Shown here: positions 17,587 through 26,612 of the stretch, piece after piece | How positions within the stretch are numbered: the first letter of the stretch is position 1 | How the letters are laid out: the number at the start of each line of letters is the position of its first letter | Origin: Thermoplasmatales archaeon UBA509 | GTDB taxonomy: Archaea > Thermoplasmatota > Thermoplasmata > Thermoplasmatales > Thermoplasmataceae | Assembly (NCBI GenBank): GCA_002498845.1 | Contig: DAJC01000011.1 | Coordinates: 1-61,640 of the forward strand | Length of the DNA stretch: 61,640 bases | Direction: 5' to 3' | Program-made: the position numbers and the translations under genes | The notes under the pieces: generated by a model | The model's input: the letters and a program-made list of their open reading frames with translations, nothing else | Told to the model about the DNA's origin: nothing | The model's database searches: none

Positions 17587-18714
17587 TCAGATAACGCCTT
17601 TCATCTTCATTTCCTGAATTTCCTTTGAACTGTATCCCAGATTCTGTAAAATTTCGTCTGTGTTTTCACCTAGGCCAGGTGGATTGCCTCTCATTATGCC
17701 TCCTGTAGGGGTAACGGGAACACGGATAGTCCTGTTTTCATAGGTCTCGGTTACCATTTTGGCAGAAGCCTGGGGATCGTTCAGCATATCCCATGGTTTG
17801 TTTAGTACCGCAAAGGCTATGTTCATTTTCTCAAGTCGGTTCATGAGATCGCCAATGGCTATTTTGGAGGTCTTTTCTGAAATGAGCCTGTATAGCATAT
17901 CCCTCTTCTCGAACCTTTTTTCGTTACGGTCCAGGGAAGCATCACCACATACTCCAAGTTCCAGGCCGTTGCAGAAATCCCTCCACTGGTTGTCTGTGGT
18001 GACTGCTATGAAGAGAGAGCGGCCCTCTCTGGTAGGAAAGAAATCATAAATAGCCCAGGCAAAGCCCTCTTCATTGATGGGCTTGAGTTCCCTCTGGTTG
18101 ATCTGATATGTTGCAATGTGCTGGCCCATGAGGAAAACTGAGCTTTCGAACAGCCCAATATCGATGTATTTTCCCACGCCGCTTTCCCTCATTTCAATCA
18201 TTGCGTTCAGCACTGCAATGACACCGAACATGGCGGCACTCATGTCCACAAGGGAGCCACCCACCCTCATGGGCTTTCCGGACAGTCCTGTCATGTATGC
18301 AAGCCCGGAGTGGACTTCAATGGGGTAGTCCAGCGATTTCCTTTTTTCGTAAACGCCTTTGCCATAGCCCTTCATTGAAAGATATATGATCTTCGGGTTG
18401 CGTTTTGAAATCACCTGGTATGAAAGACCAAGCCTGTCCATTGCCCCGTACCCGAGATTATCAATTATGACTCCAGATTGTTCTGCAAGATTCAGGAAAA
18501 CCTTCTTCCCCTCCTCGGATGACATATCAACTGTAAGGCTCTTCTTGTTTCTGTTATAGAAAGGGAATGCACCGGAACTGGATCCGGTGAGCCTTCTGGC
18601 AATGTCCCCATCGCCTGGCCTCTCAATCTTTATGACATCGTAGCCCAGGTCTGAGAGAATAAGACCTGCGGTTGGTCCTGCAACAATATGTCCTATCTCA
18701 AGAACCTTTATCAT
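17587..18714 (-). CDS. CaiB/BaiF (class III) CoA-transferase
   Basis: Class III CoA-transferases move CoA between carboxylic acids through an aspartyl anhydride. The 375 residues show the family N-terminus (VLEIGHIVAGPTAGLILSDLG), IKIERPGDGD, and the putative catalytic Asp in GGSLVDMSAAM (about 157-167). The C-terminal GLGENTDEIL motif is also present. The length is slightly below the usual 390-430. The start overlaps the stop of the DRE-TIM gene by 4 nt (ATGA), so the two are translated together. In context it probably activates a dicarboxylic hydroxyacid for cleavage by its neighbour. Confidence 0.88.
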   Translation of the reverse strand: MIKVLEIGHIVAGPTAGLILSDLGYDVIKIERPGDGDIARRLTGSSSGAFPFYNRNKKSLTVDMSSEEGKKVFLNLAEQSGVIIDNLGYGAMDRLGLSYQVISKRNPKIIYLSMKGYGKGVYEKRKSLDYPIEVHSGLAYMTGLSGKPMRVGGSLVDMSAAMFGVIAVLNAMIEMRESGVGKYIDIGLFESSVFLMGQHIATYQINQRELKPINEEGFAWAIYDFFPTREGRSLFIAVTTDNQWRDFCNGLELGVCGDASLDRNEKRFEKRDMLYRLISEKTSKIAIGDLMNRLEKMNIAFAVLNKPWDMLNDPQASAKMVTETYENRTIRVPVTPTGGIMRGNPPGLGENTDEILQNLGYSSKEIQEMKMKGVI

Positions 18715-19748
18715 TGGAATTCCTCCGCCATCTTCAGTATTTTTTCTATGGTTACGGTTCGTCCGCTGCTGACAGCCTCGTCCTTGATGAGGTTTACCAG
18801 TGCTGGCAGGGATTTATCATCCACATGCCTCCCTCTGGATTCCAGTATTTCCCTGATCATTGCCTTCCCTGTGTATACATTCACCGAAACTCCGCCTCCG
18901 CTGAAAACGTCAGAGAATGCTGCATGAGTTCCTGCGGTATTGATTACAGTATTCTTCCCGTACACTGGCCTGTTGGCAATGAAGAAATCGTAACCTATTT
19001 TCTCAAGGATGAGCTCAAGCATGCTGTCATAGGCTTTTTCCAGCTTTACGATGTCAATTTCGGTTGCTATGTCCTGGGCTTCAAGAAGGCTCACAAGCGA
19101 TGCGGTATCAGCAATGCCATTACGTTCCCCCATCCCGAATATTGTTGAATCTGCATATTCTGCTCCAGCTTCAATTCCGGCGATTGTGTTGGAGATTGAT
19201 CCGCCAACGTCGTTGTGGCAGTGCACCTCAACCTCAACATCAAAAATTGACTTCACCAGCCTTATTATGGATCGCATTCTTGCAGGATAGCCAGATCCAG
19301 TTGTGTCAGGAAGCTGGACTACGTCAGCGCCAGCTTCTGAAACCATCCTCACCAGGTCAAGGATTTCCTTATCTGAATGGTGTATTACATCAACTACGGC
19401 AACCTCAAGTTTTCTATTCTTCCTTGATGCATAGATGATTGCCTCCTTCACTTTATCAAGATTTTCCAGCCTGAATGGAAGGTGGAGAGATATATTTGCT
19501 CCGGTCTCCGCAATTGTGTCTATGTCTGAAGTCATTGTTCTTCCCAGGGCATAGGTTTCGCTGAAGAGTTTTTCCTTTACAATCCGTTCAGTTACTTCCA
19601 CCTCAGATCTATGGGCTGAAGGATAAGAAACCAGCGCTCTCTTCACGCCAGATTCTGAAATGATCTTTGCAAGTTTAAGCTTCTCCTCCATGGTGAATGA
19701 GATGCCTGGAGTTTGAAGTCCCTCCCTGAGCGTATCGTCTGTTATCAT
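18711..19748 (-). CDS. DRE-TIM acyltransferase/lyase (isopropylmalate/homocitrate synthase or HMG-CoA-lyase like)
   Basis: The 345-residue TIM barrel has the metal/active-site set of the DRE-TIM superfamily: DDTLREGLQTPGISF at residues 4-18, VQLPDTTGSG, VEVHCHND near 180, and the synthase-like GMGERNG near 210. A histidine lies in TAGTHAAF. These residues fit the isopropylmalate/homocitrate/citramalate synthase branch more than HMG-CoA lyase. Lyase direction is also possible, because the next gene makes CoA thioesters. There is no C-terminal allosteric leucine-binding domain, as expected from the short length. A TATA element at 19766-19778 implies its own leaderless transcript. Confidence 0.8.
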   Translation of the reverse strand: MITDDTLREGLQTPGISFTMEEKLKLAKIISESGVKRALVSYPSAHRSEVEVTERIVKEKLFSETYALGRTMTSDIDTIAETGANISLHLPFRLENLDKVKEAIIYASRKNRKLEVAVVDVIHHSDKEILDLVRMVSEAGADVVQLPDTTGSGYPARMRSIIRLVKSIFDVEVEVHCHNDVGGSISNTIAGIEAGAEYADSTIFGMGERNGIADTASLVSLLEAQDIATEIDIVKLEKAYDSMLELILEKIGYDFFIANRPVYGKNTVINTAGTHAAFSDVFSGGGVSVNVYTGKAMIREILESRGRHVDDKSLPALVNLIKDEAVSSGRTVTIEKILKMAEEFQ

Positions 19749-19926
19749 GGCTTCTTTAACCGTGGCACGTATATTAAGAAAATATCTAATCCGTTAAATT
19801 ATTCAACAGAGAAAAGGTTCTATTTGCTGCAGCTAATTGATGGAAACACATCTTCCCTCATCACAGGCAAGATGGAAACAGAAGAAATGAAATCGCTCAG
19901 GCAAAATCCGGAATGAAAGAGATAAA

Positions 19927-20424
19927 TCAATGTTTATCATCAGGCAATTTTCCCAGCTTTTTCAGGGTATATGGTATTATCCCACCTTCTGACAGTATAT
20001 CTGCCAGAGCGCCGGAAGGTGCTTTGAACCTGATGGCCTTATGGTCGGCCGCACGGACTAATTCTCCTTTCTCCAGATAAATTTCGGCAATATCTCCTGC
20101 TTTCAGATTCAAAGGCCCAGTTATTGTTCCTATTGGAAGTCCAACGTTTACTGCATTTCTGAAAAAAATTCTTGCAAAGCTTGTGGCAAGTATCAGGGAA
20201 ATTCCAAGTTCCATCAGTACCACTGGAGCCTGCTCCCTGGAGGAACCGGTTCCAAAATTTTTCCCTGCAATTATGATATCCCCCTTTGCCACGTCCTTCC
20301 AGAAGTCTGGATATATGGCCTCCATGCAATGCTTCTTCACCTCTTCTATTCTCAGATGAAGATACCCTCCGGGAGCGATGACATCGGTATCTATGTCATC
20401 TCCAAAGACAAAAATCCTGCCCAT
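19927..20424 (-). CDS. leuD: LeuD-type small subunit of an aconitase-family dehydratase
   Basis: The 165-residue swivel subunit pairs with the large subunit upstream. Motifs include DDIDTDVIAPG at about 9-19, NFGTGSSREQAP at about 56-67, and the C-terminal barrel. With LeuC it isomerises 2- to 3-hydroxy dicarboxylates through a dehydrated intermediate (isopropylmalate, citramalate or homocitrate type). The ATG at 20424 is preferred over an in-frame extension to 20610. It overlaps the TAA of leuC (TAATG) and follows GGAGGTG at a normal distance. The pathway substrate depends on the neighbouring DRE-TIM enzyme and is not fixed by sequence. Confidence 0.85.
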   Translation of the reverse strand: MGRIFVFGDDIDTDVIAPGGYLHLRIEEVKKHCMEAIYPDFWKDVAKGDIIIAGKNFGTGSSREQAPVVLMELGISLILATSFARIFFRNAVNVGLPIGTITGPLNLKAGDIAEIYLEKGELVRAADHKAIRFKAPSGALADILSEGGIIPYTLKKLGKLPDDKH

Positions 20425-21659
20425 TAGAACACCTCCAGGGGGTTCACAATCTTGCCTTCCACGGCAGCTGCTGCAGCAACATAGGAATTTGCAAGATACA
20501 CTTTGCTGGTGGGATCGCCCATTCTTCCCCTGAAATTCCTGTTTGTATTGGAGATGCATACCTGATCGTGACCGAGCACACCCATGTGCAGGCCGGCACA
20601 TGCCCCGCACGTGGGGGGAGAAACTACAGCTCCACTATCCAGGAATATCTTGATCAGTCCAAGATCCAGGGCTTTGCTGTAGATGCTTCTCGTGGCCGGC
20701 ACTACGATCATAGTGACGTCCTTTCCTACATGGTTGTGTTTCAATATTTCAGCTGCTTCCTTGAGATCAGTCAGGGTCCCGTTGGCACAGTTGCCAATAT
20801 AGACCTGGTTGACTCTGGTGCCCTGCAGATCTGATAGGCGTTTCACGTTACCTGGGGAATAAGGGGCGGCAATCTCAGGTTCAATTGACGAAAGGTCCAC
20901 AGAAAGTTCCTCAGAGATTCTGGCATCCTCATCACTCTGAATCTCCATCAGTTTTTCCTGGCTCACATCAGGCGGAAGAAAGCATGTCTTTGCGCCTGCT
21001 TCCACGGTCATGTTCGCTATGGCTAGCCTTTCGTCCATATCAAGATGTGTCCCGCTCTCAGTTCTGAATTCCATGCAGCGATAATTTGCACCGTCAACGC
21101 CGATCCTGGAAATTATGTTGAGAATAACATCCTTACCTGTGACAAACCGGTTAAATTTTCCACTCAATCTGAAAAGAATAGTTTCCGGAACCATGAACCA
21201 TGTTTCCCCGCTTGCAAGAAGACAGGCAAGATCAGTTGAACCCAGCCCTGCACCGAAAGCACCGTTGGCTCCAGCGGTAACGGTGTGGGAATCTGACCCC
21301 ACCACAAACATCCCGGGTTTAATATCGCCTCGTTCAATGAGTAGAGTGTGCTCTATTCCCTCTCCGGCAGGGATACTCTCAACTCCATTCAGGGAAGCGA
21401 AATCTTTCATTGACAGGATGTTATTGGCGCTGGCTGAGTCCTTTGGCGGAAAGATATGATCATAAACGAATAGTGTTCTCCCTCTATATCTCAATGGAGG
21501 ATTGCCAAGTTTCCGGTATGAATCCAGCATCATTGGCCCAAGCACGTCATGTACATAGACCATATCTGGACTTGCCCACAAAAAATCCCCTGAGCGGGCA
21601 TCTTTGGAAGTTAATCTTGAGAATACTTTTTCTACGGCACTTTTTCCTTTGCTCCTCAT
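20424..21659 (-). CDS. leuC: LeuC-type large subunit of an aconitase-family dehydratase
   Basis: The 411-residue subunit binds the 4Fe-4S cluster through single cysteines in YIGNCANG (about 290) and in PTCGACAG (about 350-357). It also has the substrate motif VGSDSHTVTAGANGA (about 108-122). It belongs to the archaeal/bacterial two-subunit isopropylmalate/homoaconitate group. The ATG at 21659 is chosen over one at 21701. A TATA box at 21686-21694 places the transcript start at about 21663, inside the extended reading frame. The operon order leuC-leuD is followed by the DRE-TIM and CoA-transferase genes on the same strand. Confidence 0.86.
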   Translation of the reverse strand: MRSKGKSAVEKVFSRLTSKDARSGDFLWASPDMVYVHDVLGPMMLDSYRKLGNPPLRYRGRTLFVYDHIFPPKDSASANNILSMKDFASLNGVESIPAGEGIEHTLLIERGDIKPGMFVVGSDSHTVTAGANGAFGAGLGSTDLACLLASGETWFMVPETILFRLSGKFNRFVTGKDVILNIISRIGVDGANYRCMEFRTESGTHLDMDERLAIANMTVEAGAKTCFLPPDVSQEKLMEIQSDEDARISEELSVDLSSIEPEIAAPYSPGNVKRLSDLQGTRVNQVYIGNCANGTLTDLKEAAEILKHNHVGKDVTMIVVPATRSIYSKALDLGLIKIFLDSGAVVSPPTCGACAGLHMGVLGHDQVCISNTNRNFRGRMGDPTSKVYLANSYVAAAAAVEGKIVNPLEVF

Positions 21660-21685
21660 TTTTGAATATAGAATGCTTAGAGATG

Positions 21686-21694
21686 TATAAAAAA
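21686..21694 (-). promoter_or_regulatory. TATA box of leuC
   Basis: On the minus strand the sequence reads TTTTTTATA. It is centred 31 nt before the ATG at 21659, which gives a leaderless or nearly leaderless leuC message and argues against the longer ORF start. Confidence 0.6.
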
Positions 21695-21803
21695 TTAGCA
21701 TGATACTGGAAGACCCTTCCTCAGTGCATAACCATAACCTATTGGTATCTCATTCCGGGTGAATAGTATTATAGAATCGCTCAATACCGGTTAAGGTGGT
21801 TAC

Positions 21804-22564
21804 TTGGAACAACGATTGAGGTTAGGGACCTCGAATTCACTTATGATAACGGGTTTAAGGTTTTCACGGACATCAACCTTGTCGCTGAATCCGGTAAGTT
21901 TGTAGCTCTTGTTGGCCCATCCGGGGTCGGGAAGTCCACACTTCTCAGGCTTATTGGCGGTTTCCTGAAGCCAAGTTCAGGGGAAGTCAGGCTGCAGGGG
22001 AAGAGGATATTGCGGCCAACTCCTCAGGCGGTACTTGTCCATCAATCGATTGTAACATTTCCCTGGATGACAGCAATTGAGAACGTTATGCTTGCTCTAA
22101 AGCCAAGAAGGCTCCCGAAAGATGAGGCAAGGGATATGGCTCTTGTAGCTCTTGAGACTGTTGGGCTGCAAGGTTTTGAGGATCTTTACCCCAAGGAAAT
22201 GAGCGGGGGCATGCGCCAGAGAGTGGCAGTGGCCAGGGCCCTTGTTGCAGATCCCCAGGTCCTGCTGATGGATGAGCCGTTCGCACATCTTGATGAGCTT
22301 ACGGCAGAGGGTCTCAGGCAGGATATTTACAATATCCTGTTCAATGAAAACACACCCCTCAAGAGCGTTGTGATGGTTTCGCACAATCTCACTGAAGTAA
22401 TGGAACTTGCAGACGTGATTTACGTCATTAACGGGTCGCCAGCCACCGTTGTGGCCAGGGTGGATGTGACACTTGCAAGGCCACGCAATCCACGGGATCC
22501 TGAATTTGACAGGTACCTGGACAGGCTCTACAATTACCTTACACCCAGGGGGAGGAACAAATGA
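21804..22564 (+). CDS. ABC transporter ATPase, NitT/TauT type, with an apparent frameshift at the start
   Basis: The ATPase has Walker A (VGPSGVGKSTLL), the Q-loop (LVHQSIVTFPW), the signature MSGGMRQRVAVARA, Walker B (VLLMDEPFAHLD) and the switch His in VSHNLTE. It should power the fused permease encoded next, with a 4-nt overlap. The frame holding Walker A has no ATG, GTG or TTG before it. A TTG at 21804 behind a good AAGGTGG site (21793-21799) lies one base out of frame. One missing A after TTGGA would restore M-E-T-T-I-E-V-R-D. So the gene is either frameshifted by an indel or misread at one base. A start at the internal TTG 22010 would lose Walker A and is unlikely. Confidence 0.8.
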
Positions 22565-24186
22565 TTCCACTGCTGCTCATGTTTCTCGCCGTGCTAGCCA
22601 CTGCAGGAAGAGTACTTGGTCTCATGCTGGCTTCGGTGGTCGTGGGCTGGTTTCTCGGATATCAAGCGGTCAAGAGCAAGGCATTCGAGAATGTATTTAT
22701 TGCAGCAATTGAAGTCTTTGAATCTGTTCCGGTAATTTCATTCTTTCCAATTGTGCTGGCGCTGTTTGTGCTGGGAGTTGGCGGTCCCCTCGGAGTTGAG
22801 CTTGCAGCGGATTTCCTTGTATTCACTGCTGTAGTATGGAATATATGGATGGGTGAATATCAGGCTTTCAAGACGGTTCCCAGGGAAATGCTTGAAGTTT
22901 CGCAGAACTTCAGGTTCGGACTTCTTGACAGGTTAAGATATATATACATTCCATTTTCAGTCCCCAGGATATCGGCAAATCTTTTTCCAAGCGTTTCTGA
23001 TGGGTTCTTTTACATAACAGTAAGCGAGGTATTTGCTGTGGGCATTCATACATACAGGACATTTGGTGTGGGGACTCTCCTGGATACTTATATCTCACAG
23101 GCCCTCTGGACGTATGTGTTGGAGACATTCATCGTCCTGGGAATAGTCATTGTCCTGGTCATAATCGGGCTCCGTGAATTCAGCAAGAGGGCTGTGGCGA
23201 AATACACTCTCGATACAGATATGCCAATAGTCAGGCGGGGACGGCTGAACGTGCGTGAATCCATCAGGTTCACCGCCATGGCCTCAGTGAACCCTCTCAA
23301 CAGGCTTGCAAAATACAACATGGACCGTAGAAGAAGAAGGGGCACAGAACAGGATAAGTATTATGAGGAACCGCATACAAAGAATTATGGCTATATCTGG
23401 GCTGGCGTCGGCATACTGATACTTGCACTTCTTCTGTACGGCGCCTATCACATAGTAAGTTCGGTATCTGTGGCAGAATGGGGAACTCTGCTAAGGATGA
23501 CGCCAACACTTCTCCTTGACCTTCTTTACGACTATGCACGTGTTGCAATAATAACTGTGGTTGCTTTTGTATTCTCAATATTCGTCGGATATTATTTCGC
23601 AATGAACTCAAGGGCAGAATCAATAGGTGTTCCTGTAATCCAGGGATTCAGTGCGTATCCGGTTCCAACTTATTTCCCATTCGTATTCCTCGCCGCAGTG
23701 CCGTTCCTGAACAGCATCTTCGGACAGTACACCAGTGATGTATTCGTCCTGTTCCTTGGTTTTATAAGCACATTTTACTATGTGTTCTACAGCTTCTGGA
23801 TGGGTGTCAAGGCAATGCCTTCCGAGTACCTTGAAATCATGGACAACCTGAACCTTGGCTTCTTCCAGAAAATGCGCTTGATCATCATGCCGTCAACATT
23901 CCCGTATCTTATCAGCGGTATCTCGTCAACCATCAACAGTGCTTGGGGTGGCTTGATGATAGGTGAATTCTGGCCAGATATAGCAGGTGGTCATAGCCTG
24001 GAGGTAGCACACGGCCTCATGAAGACAATCGATGTTGCAACAAACAACGGAAATCTGGCAGTAGCGGCCTGGGCATCCCTGATTTTCGGCATAGTGGTGG
24101 CTATCTATTCCCTGGCATTCACAAGAAGAATGATGGACCTTGCAAGAAAGAAATACGTTGCCGAGGAAGGCATATACTCGGCCTGA
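22561..24186 (+). CDS. ABC transporter permease with two fused TauC-like domains
   Basis: The 541-residue protein contains two binding-protein-dependent permease domains. The first covers about 25-225 (FESVPVISFFPI; EYQAFKTVPREMLEVSQNF coupling helix). The second covers about 290-530 (FSAYPVPTYFPF; KAMPSEYLEIMDNLNLG). They are joined by a charged linker rich in Arg near 255. One chain therefore supplies both halves of the channel, whereas bacterial NitT/TauT importers use two copies of one short permease. Substrates of the family are nitrate, sulfonates, thiamine precursors or similar anions. No binding-protein gene is nearby, so the substrate is unknown. Confidence 0.86.
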   Translation: MIPLLLMFLAVLATAGRVLGLMLASVVVGWFLGYQAVKSKAFENVFIAAIEVFESVPVISFFPIVLALFVLGVGGPLGVELAADFLVFTAVVWNIWMGEYQAFKTVPREMLEVSQNFRFGLLDRLRYIYIPFSVPRISANLFPSVSDGFFYITVSEVFAVGIHTYRTFGVGTLLDTYISQALWTYVLETFIVLGIVIVLVIIGLREFSKRAVAKYTLDTDMPIVRRGRLNVRESIRFTAMASVNPLNRLAKYNMDRRRRRGTEQDKYYEEPHTKNYGYIWAGVGILILALLLYGAYHIVSSVSVAEWGTLLRMTPTLLLDLLYDYARVAIITVVAFVFSIFVGYYFAMNSRAESIGVPVIQGFSAYPVPTYFPFVFLAAVPFLNSIFGQYTSDVFVLFLGFISTFYYVFYSFWMGVKAMPSEYLEIMDNLNLGFFQKMRLIIMPSTFPYLISGISSTINSAWGGLMIGEFWPDIAGGHSLEVAHGLMKTIDVATNNGNLAVAAWASLIFGIVVAIYSLAFTRRMMDLARKKYVAEEGIYSA

Positions 24187-24212
24187 TCAGATGATAAATA
24201 CCACAAAGTAAA

Positions 24213-24686
24213 TCATTTTACGGTCTGGACAATAAAATCCTCATCGTCTTTCTTGATGAGTCCAGAATATAATCCCCACTCTATGAGTATTATCTCCAGG
24301 TCTCTCTTGCCAGATGGATTGTTATAGGTCTGTATGCCCTCCTTCTTCAGTTCATCATACAGATCTTCAATCTCAAACTTGCCCAGTTTCAAGGCAGTCT
24401 TGAAGGGCTCTACGCCAGCTATTGACTGCCTCAGTATCTCCTTTCTTTTCTTGAGGCTCGAAGCTATGTATTCCCTGCCTTTCTGCGTTACAGAGATGTC
24501 TCCCTCTGTTGCATCCACAAAGCCCAGGGTGGAAGCGGTGTACACGATGGGCATGAGATCATCAAGATCTACCTCCATTTCCTTTTCCAGTTCAAAAAGG
24601 TCCGTTTTTTCCTTGAAAATGAAGCTCAGCACATAGAGTATTCCTACTAAATCGGCAATTCTTGCATCTGGTTCTATGCTCTCCAT
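24213..24686 (-). CDS. Stand-alone AAA-associated C-terminal domain of NitT/TauT-type ATPases
   Basis: The 157 residues match the domain normally attached to the C-terminus of nitrate/sulfonate-type ABC ATPases. Features are RIADLVGILYVLSFIF, DLDDLMPIVYTASTLGFVDA, the DISVTQKGREYIA wing, and a second helical half. It looks like a winged-helix regulatory domain. The ATPase at 21804-22564 lacks this domain, and here it is coded separately on the opposite strand facing the permease gene. A TATA element about 26 nt upstream of the ATG (near 24712) supports independent leaderless expression. It probably regulates the adjacent transporter. Confidence 0.75.
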   Translation of the reverse strand: MESIEPDARIADLVGILYVLSFIFKEKTDLFELEKEMEVDLDDLMPIVYTASTLGFVDATEGDISVTQKGREYIASSLKKRKEILRQSIAGVEPFKTALKLGKFEIEDLYDELKKEGIQTYNNPSGKRDLEIILIEWGLYSGLIKKDDEDFIVQTVK

Positions 24687-24824
24687 TGTTGTTATAACGA
24701 ATGGTGATGTATTTAATTACTTTTTGCGGACACAACATCTGCTTGAAAAAGCATATTTTGTAAAGTTTGTAAACAGTTCACTTTTTATCTCAGGTTGAAT
24801 TTAGCGTTGAAAGGCAAAGTAACA

Positions 24825-26297
24825 ATGAGAGACAGAAAAGATCTGATACTGGTCAGTGTCCTGGTGGGGACGCTGATGTCGGCAATCGATACCACTATTG
24901 TGATACTTGCACTCCCAACCATTACTGTGGATCTGCATGCATCCCTTGTATCCACAATCTGGGTTATACTGATTTATTTGCTGCTTCTTGCCGCTTTCAC
25001 AACACAGCTTGGCAGGCTCGGGGATATATTCGGCCGGGGGAGGATGTTCAATTCAGGATTTCTTGTTTTCATAGTAGGTTCAGCTGCGTCTGGGGCTTCC
25101 CCAACAATTGATATACTGATCATTTCCCGGGGCATACAGGCCTTCGGTGCTGCACTGATGCAGGCAAACAGCAGCGCCATAGTTGCAGATAACTTCCCGC
25201 CAAGCGAAAGGGGGCGGGCTTTCGGCATAACCACAATGGGATGGAATATAGGTGGAACCCTTGGCATAGTTCTTGGGGGTATTATCACAACATTCATCGG
25301 ATGGAGATACATTTTCTACATCAATGTCCCAATAGGCCTCATTGGCTTTGTGCTGGCAGTCCGCTATGTTAAGGACAATAACAGGGCGCCATCAAAGATC
25401 GACATTCCGGGCATGGCACTCCTGCTTTCCATTCTCTCCCTGATATCGTACGGTGCAACGGATATTGCTGGCCACGGTGTGGATTCATTCAATACCGTAC
25501 TGGTTGTGGCCGGGCTTGCGCTGATTGCACCATTCATATATGTGGAGAAAATAGTGAAGTTCCCTGTTATAGAAATCAAGGCGTTCCGTGAGCCGAGACT
25601 CACGTTCTCCCTATTTGCTGCCCTTCTTCAGGCCCTTGGTTATTTATCGGTTATCTTCATACTCATAATGTACCTTCAGGGTATCAGGGGTTTCACTCCG
25701 CTGACCGCGTCGCTGCTACTTGTGCCAGGCTATGTGGTTGCAAGCCTCCTTGCCCCCAGGATGGGGAGGCTTTCCGATCACATTGGCGCCGGGCTTGTGG
25801 CAGGTATCGGAATATTCCTCATGGCGGCAGGAGTTCTTATCTACTTTACACTCAAGGTTAACAGCAGTCTGTATCTTGTCGTACTGGCTTCCATAATTTC
25901 AGGCATTGGGGGCGCACTATTCTGGCCATCGAACAACAGTGCAGTCATGTCAAGTGCTCCACGCCGCCTGTACGGATCGGTTTCAGGTCTTCTCAGGACA
26001 CTTTCCAGCATAGGAACACTCATGAGCTACGTCATAACAATTTCGGTAGCATCCCTGGCGATCCCAAGGTATGTTGCATTCGAGGTATTTCTTGGTACAA
26101 ACAAGCAGCTTACCGGGGGAGTTTCCTCACAATTCCTGGGTGGACTGCATGCCGCACTCCTGATCAGCCTCGTGCTATTGATATTTGCCGGGATTCTCTC
26201 AATCCTGAAGTCCGGGAGAAAAAAAGGCGAGACGTTCGATCCGGAGAAAGGTGAATTCAAGAAAAAAATTGATGCATCCCCGCATGGCGAGGATTAA
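24825..26297 (+). CDS. MFS drug exporter, DHA2/EmrB type (14 helices)
   Basis: The protein of about 490 residues has the 14-helix layout of the DHA2 family. Motifs are the N-terminal signature VGTLMSAIDTTIVILALP (about 10-27), LGRLGDIFGRGRMF between helices 2 and 3, and the antiporter motif GWNIGGTLGIVLGG (about 143-156). Members export drugs, dyes or metabolites with proton antiport. The ATG at 24825 is preferred. A TTG at 24795 lies only about 9 nt from the TATA-like TTTTTATC (24782-24789). The divergent and downstream genes are regulators, so it may be induced by toxic compounds. Confidence 0.87.
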   Translation: MRDRKDLILVSVLVGTLMSAIDTTIVILALPTITVDLHASLVSTIWVILIYLLLLAAFTTQLGRLGDIFGRGRMFNSGFLVFIVGSAASGASPTIDILIISRGIQAFGAALMQANSSAIVADNFPPSERGRAFGITTMGWNIGGTLGIVLGGIITTFIGWRYIFYINVPIGLIGFVLAVRYVKDNNRAPSKIDIPGMALLLSILSLISYGATDIAGHGVDSFNTVLVVAGLALIAPFIYVEKIVKFPVIEIKAFREPRLTFSLFAALLQALGYLSVIFILIMYLQGIRGFTPLTASLLLVPGYVVASLLAPRMGRLSDHIGAGLVAGIGIFLMAAGVLIYFTLKVNSSLYLVVLASIISGIGGALFWPSNNSAVMSSAPRRLYGSVSGLLRTLSSIGTLMSYVITISVASLAIPRYVAFEVFLGTNKQLTGGVSSQFLGGLHAALLISLVLLIFAGILSILKSGRKKGETFDPEKGEFKKKIDASPHGED

Positions 26298-26315
26298 AAA
26301 TGCCCGGTTCAGATT

Positions 26316-26576
26316 TCAGAGAAGCTTCTGAGCTTCAAAGATCTCGTACTTTGTTGGCGGGTTTACCTGCGCAACAAGACCCTTCAGGTCATTGAGGCTA
26401 GGAGCTTCCCAGTTGCATATGGCCATTCTCTCTGAGCCTATTACATTTATTGACTTCAGGGAGAATCCCTGTGGCAATTTTCCATTCTTTGCCATTTCAA
26501 CTATGCTTCCAACTACCTTGAAGGCTGCTTCCTGATTCTTTTCTTTCCATCTGTGTTCAACAATAAGATTAACCAT
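26316..26576 (-). CDS. Small conserved protein of unknown function (ferredoxin-like barrel suspected)
   Basis: The 86-residue protein has the pattern EHRWKEKNQEAAFKV, then GKLPQGFSLKSINVIG, then AICNWEAPSLNDL. This is typical of small alpha/beta-barrel dimers found widely in archaea and bacteria. I cannot name a biochemical activity. It shares a divergent promoter region with the HTH_10 regulator at 26639, which carries a palindrome, so both may be under the same control. Confidence 0.65.
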   Translation of the reverse strand: MVNLIVEHRWKEKNQEAAFKVVGSIVEMAKNGKLPQGFSLKSINVIGSERMAICNWEAPSLNDLKGLVAQVNPPTKYEIFEAQKLL

Positions 26577-26612
26577 CTTTTGTCACCAATTTATGATGTC
26601 AGGGCAAAATAT

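Noticed and set aside
20425..20610. N-terminal extension of leuD
   Set aside because: It overlaps the 3' end of leuC. The ATG at 20424 has a GGAGGTG site and a TAATG junction.
22010..22564. Short ABC ATPase starting at the TTG at 22010
   Set aside because: That start removes Walker A, which is present in the same frame upstream. The gene must begin near 21804.
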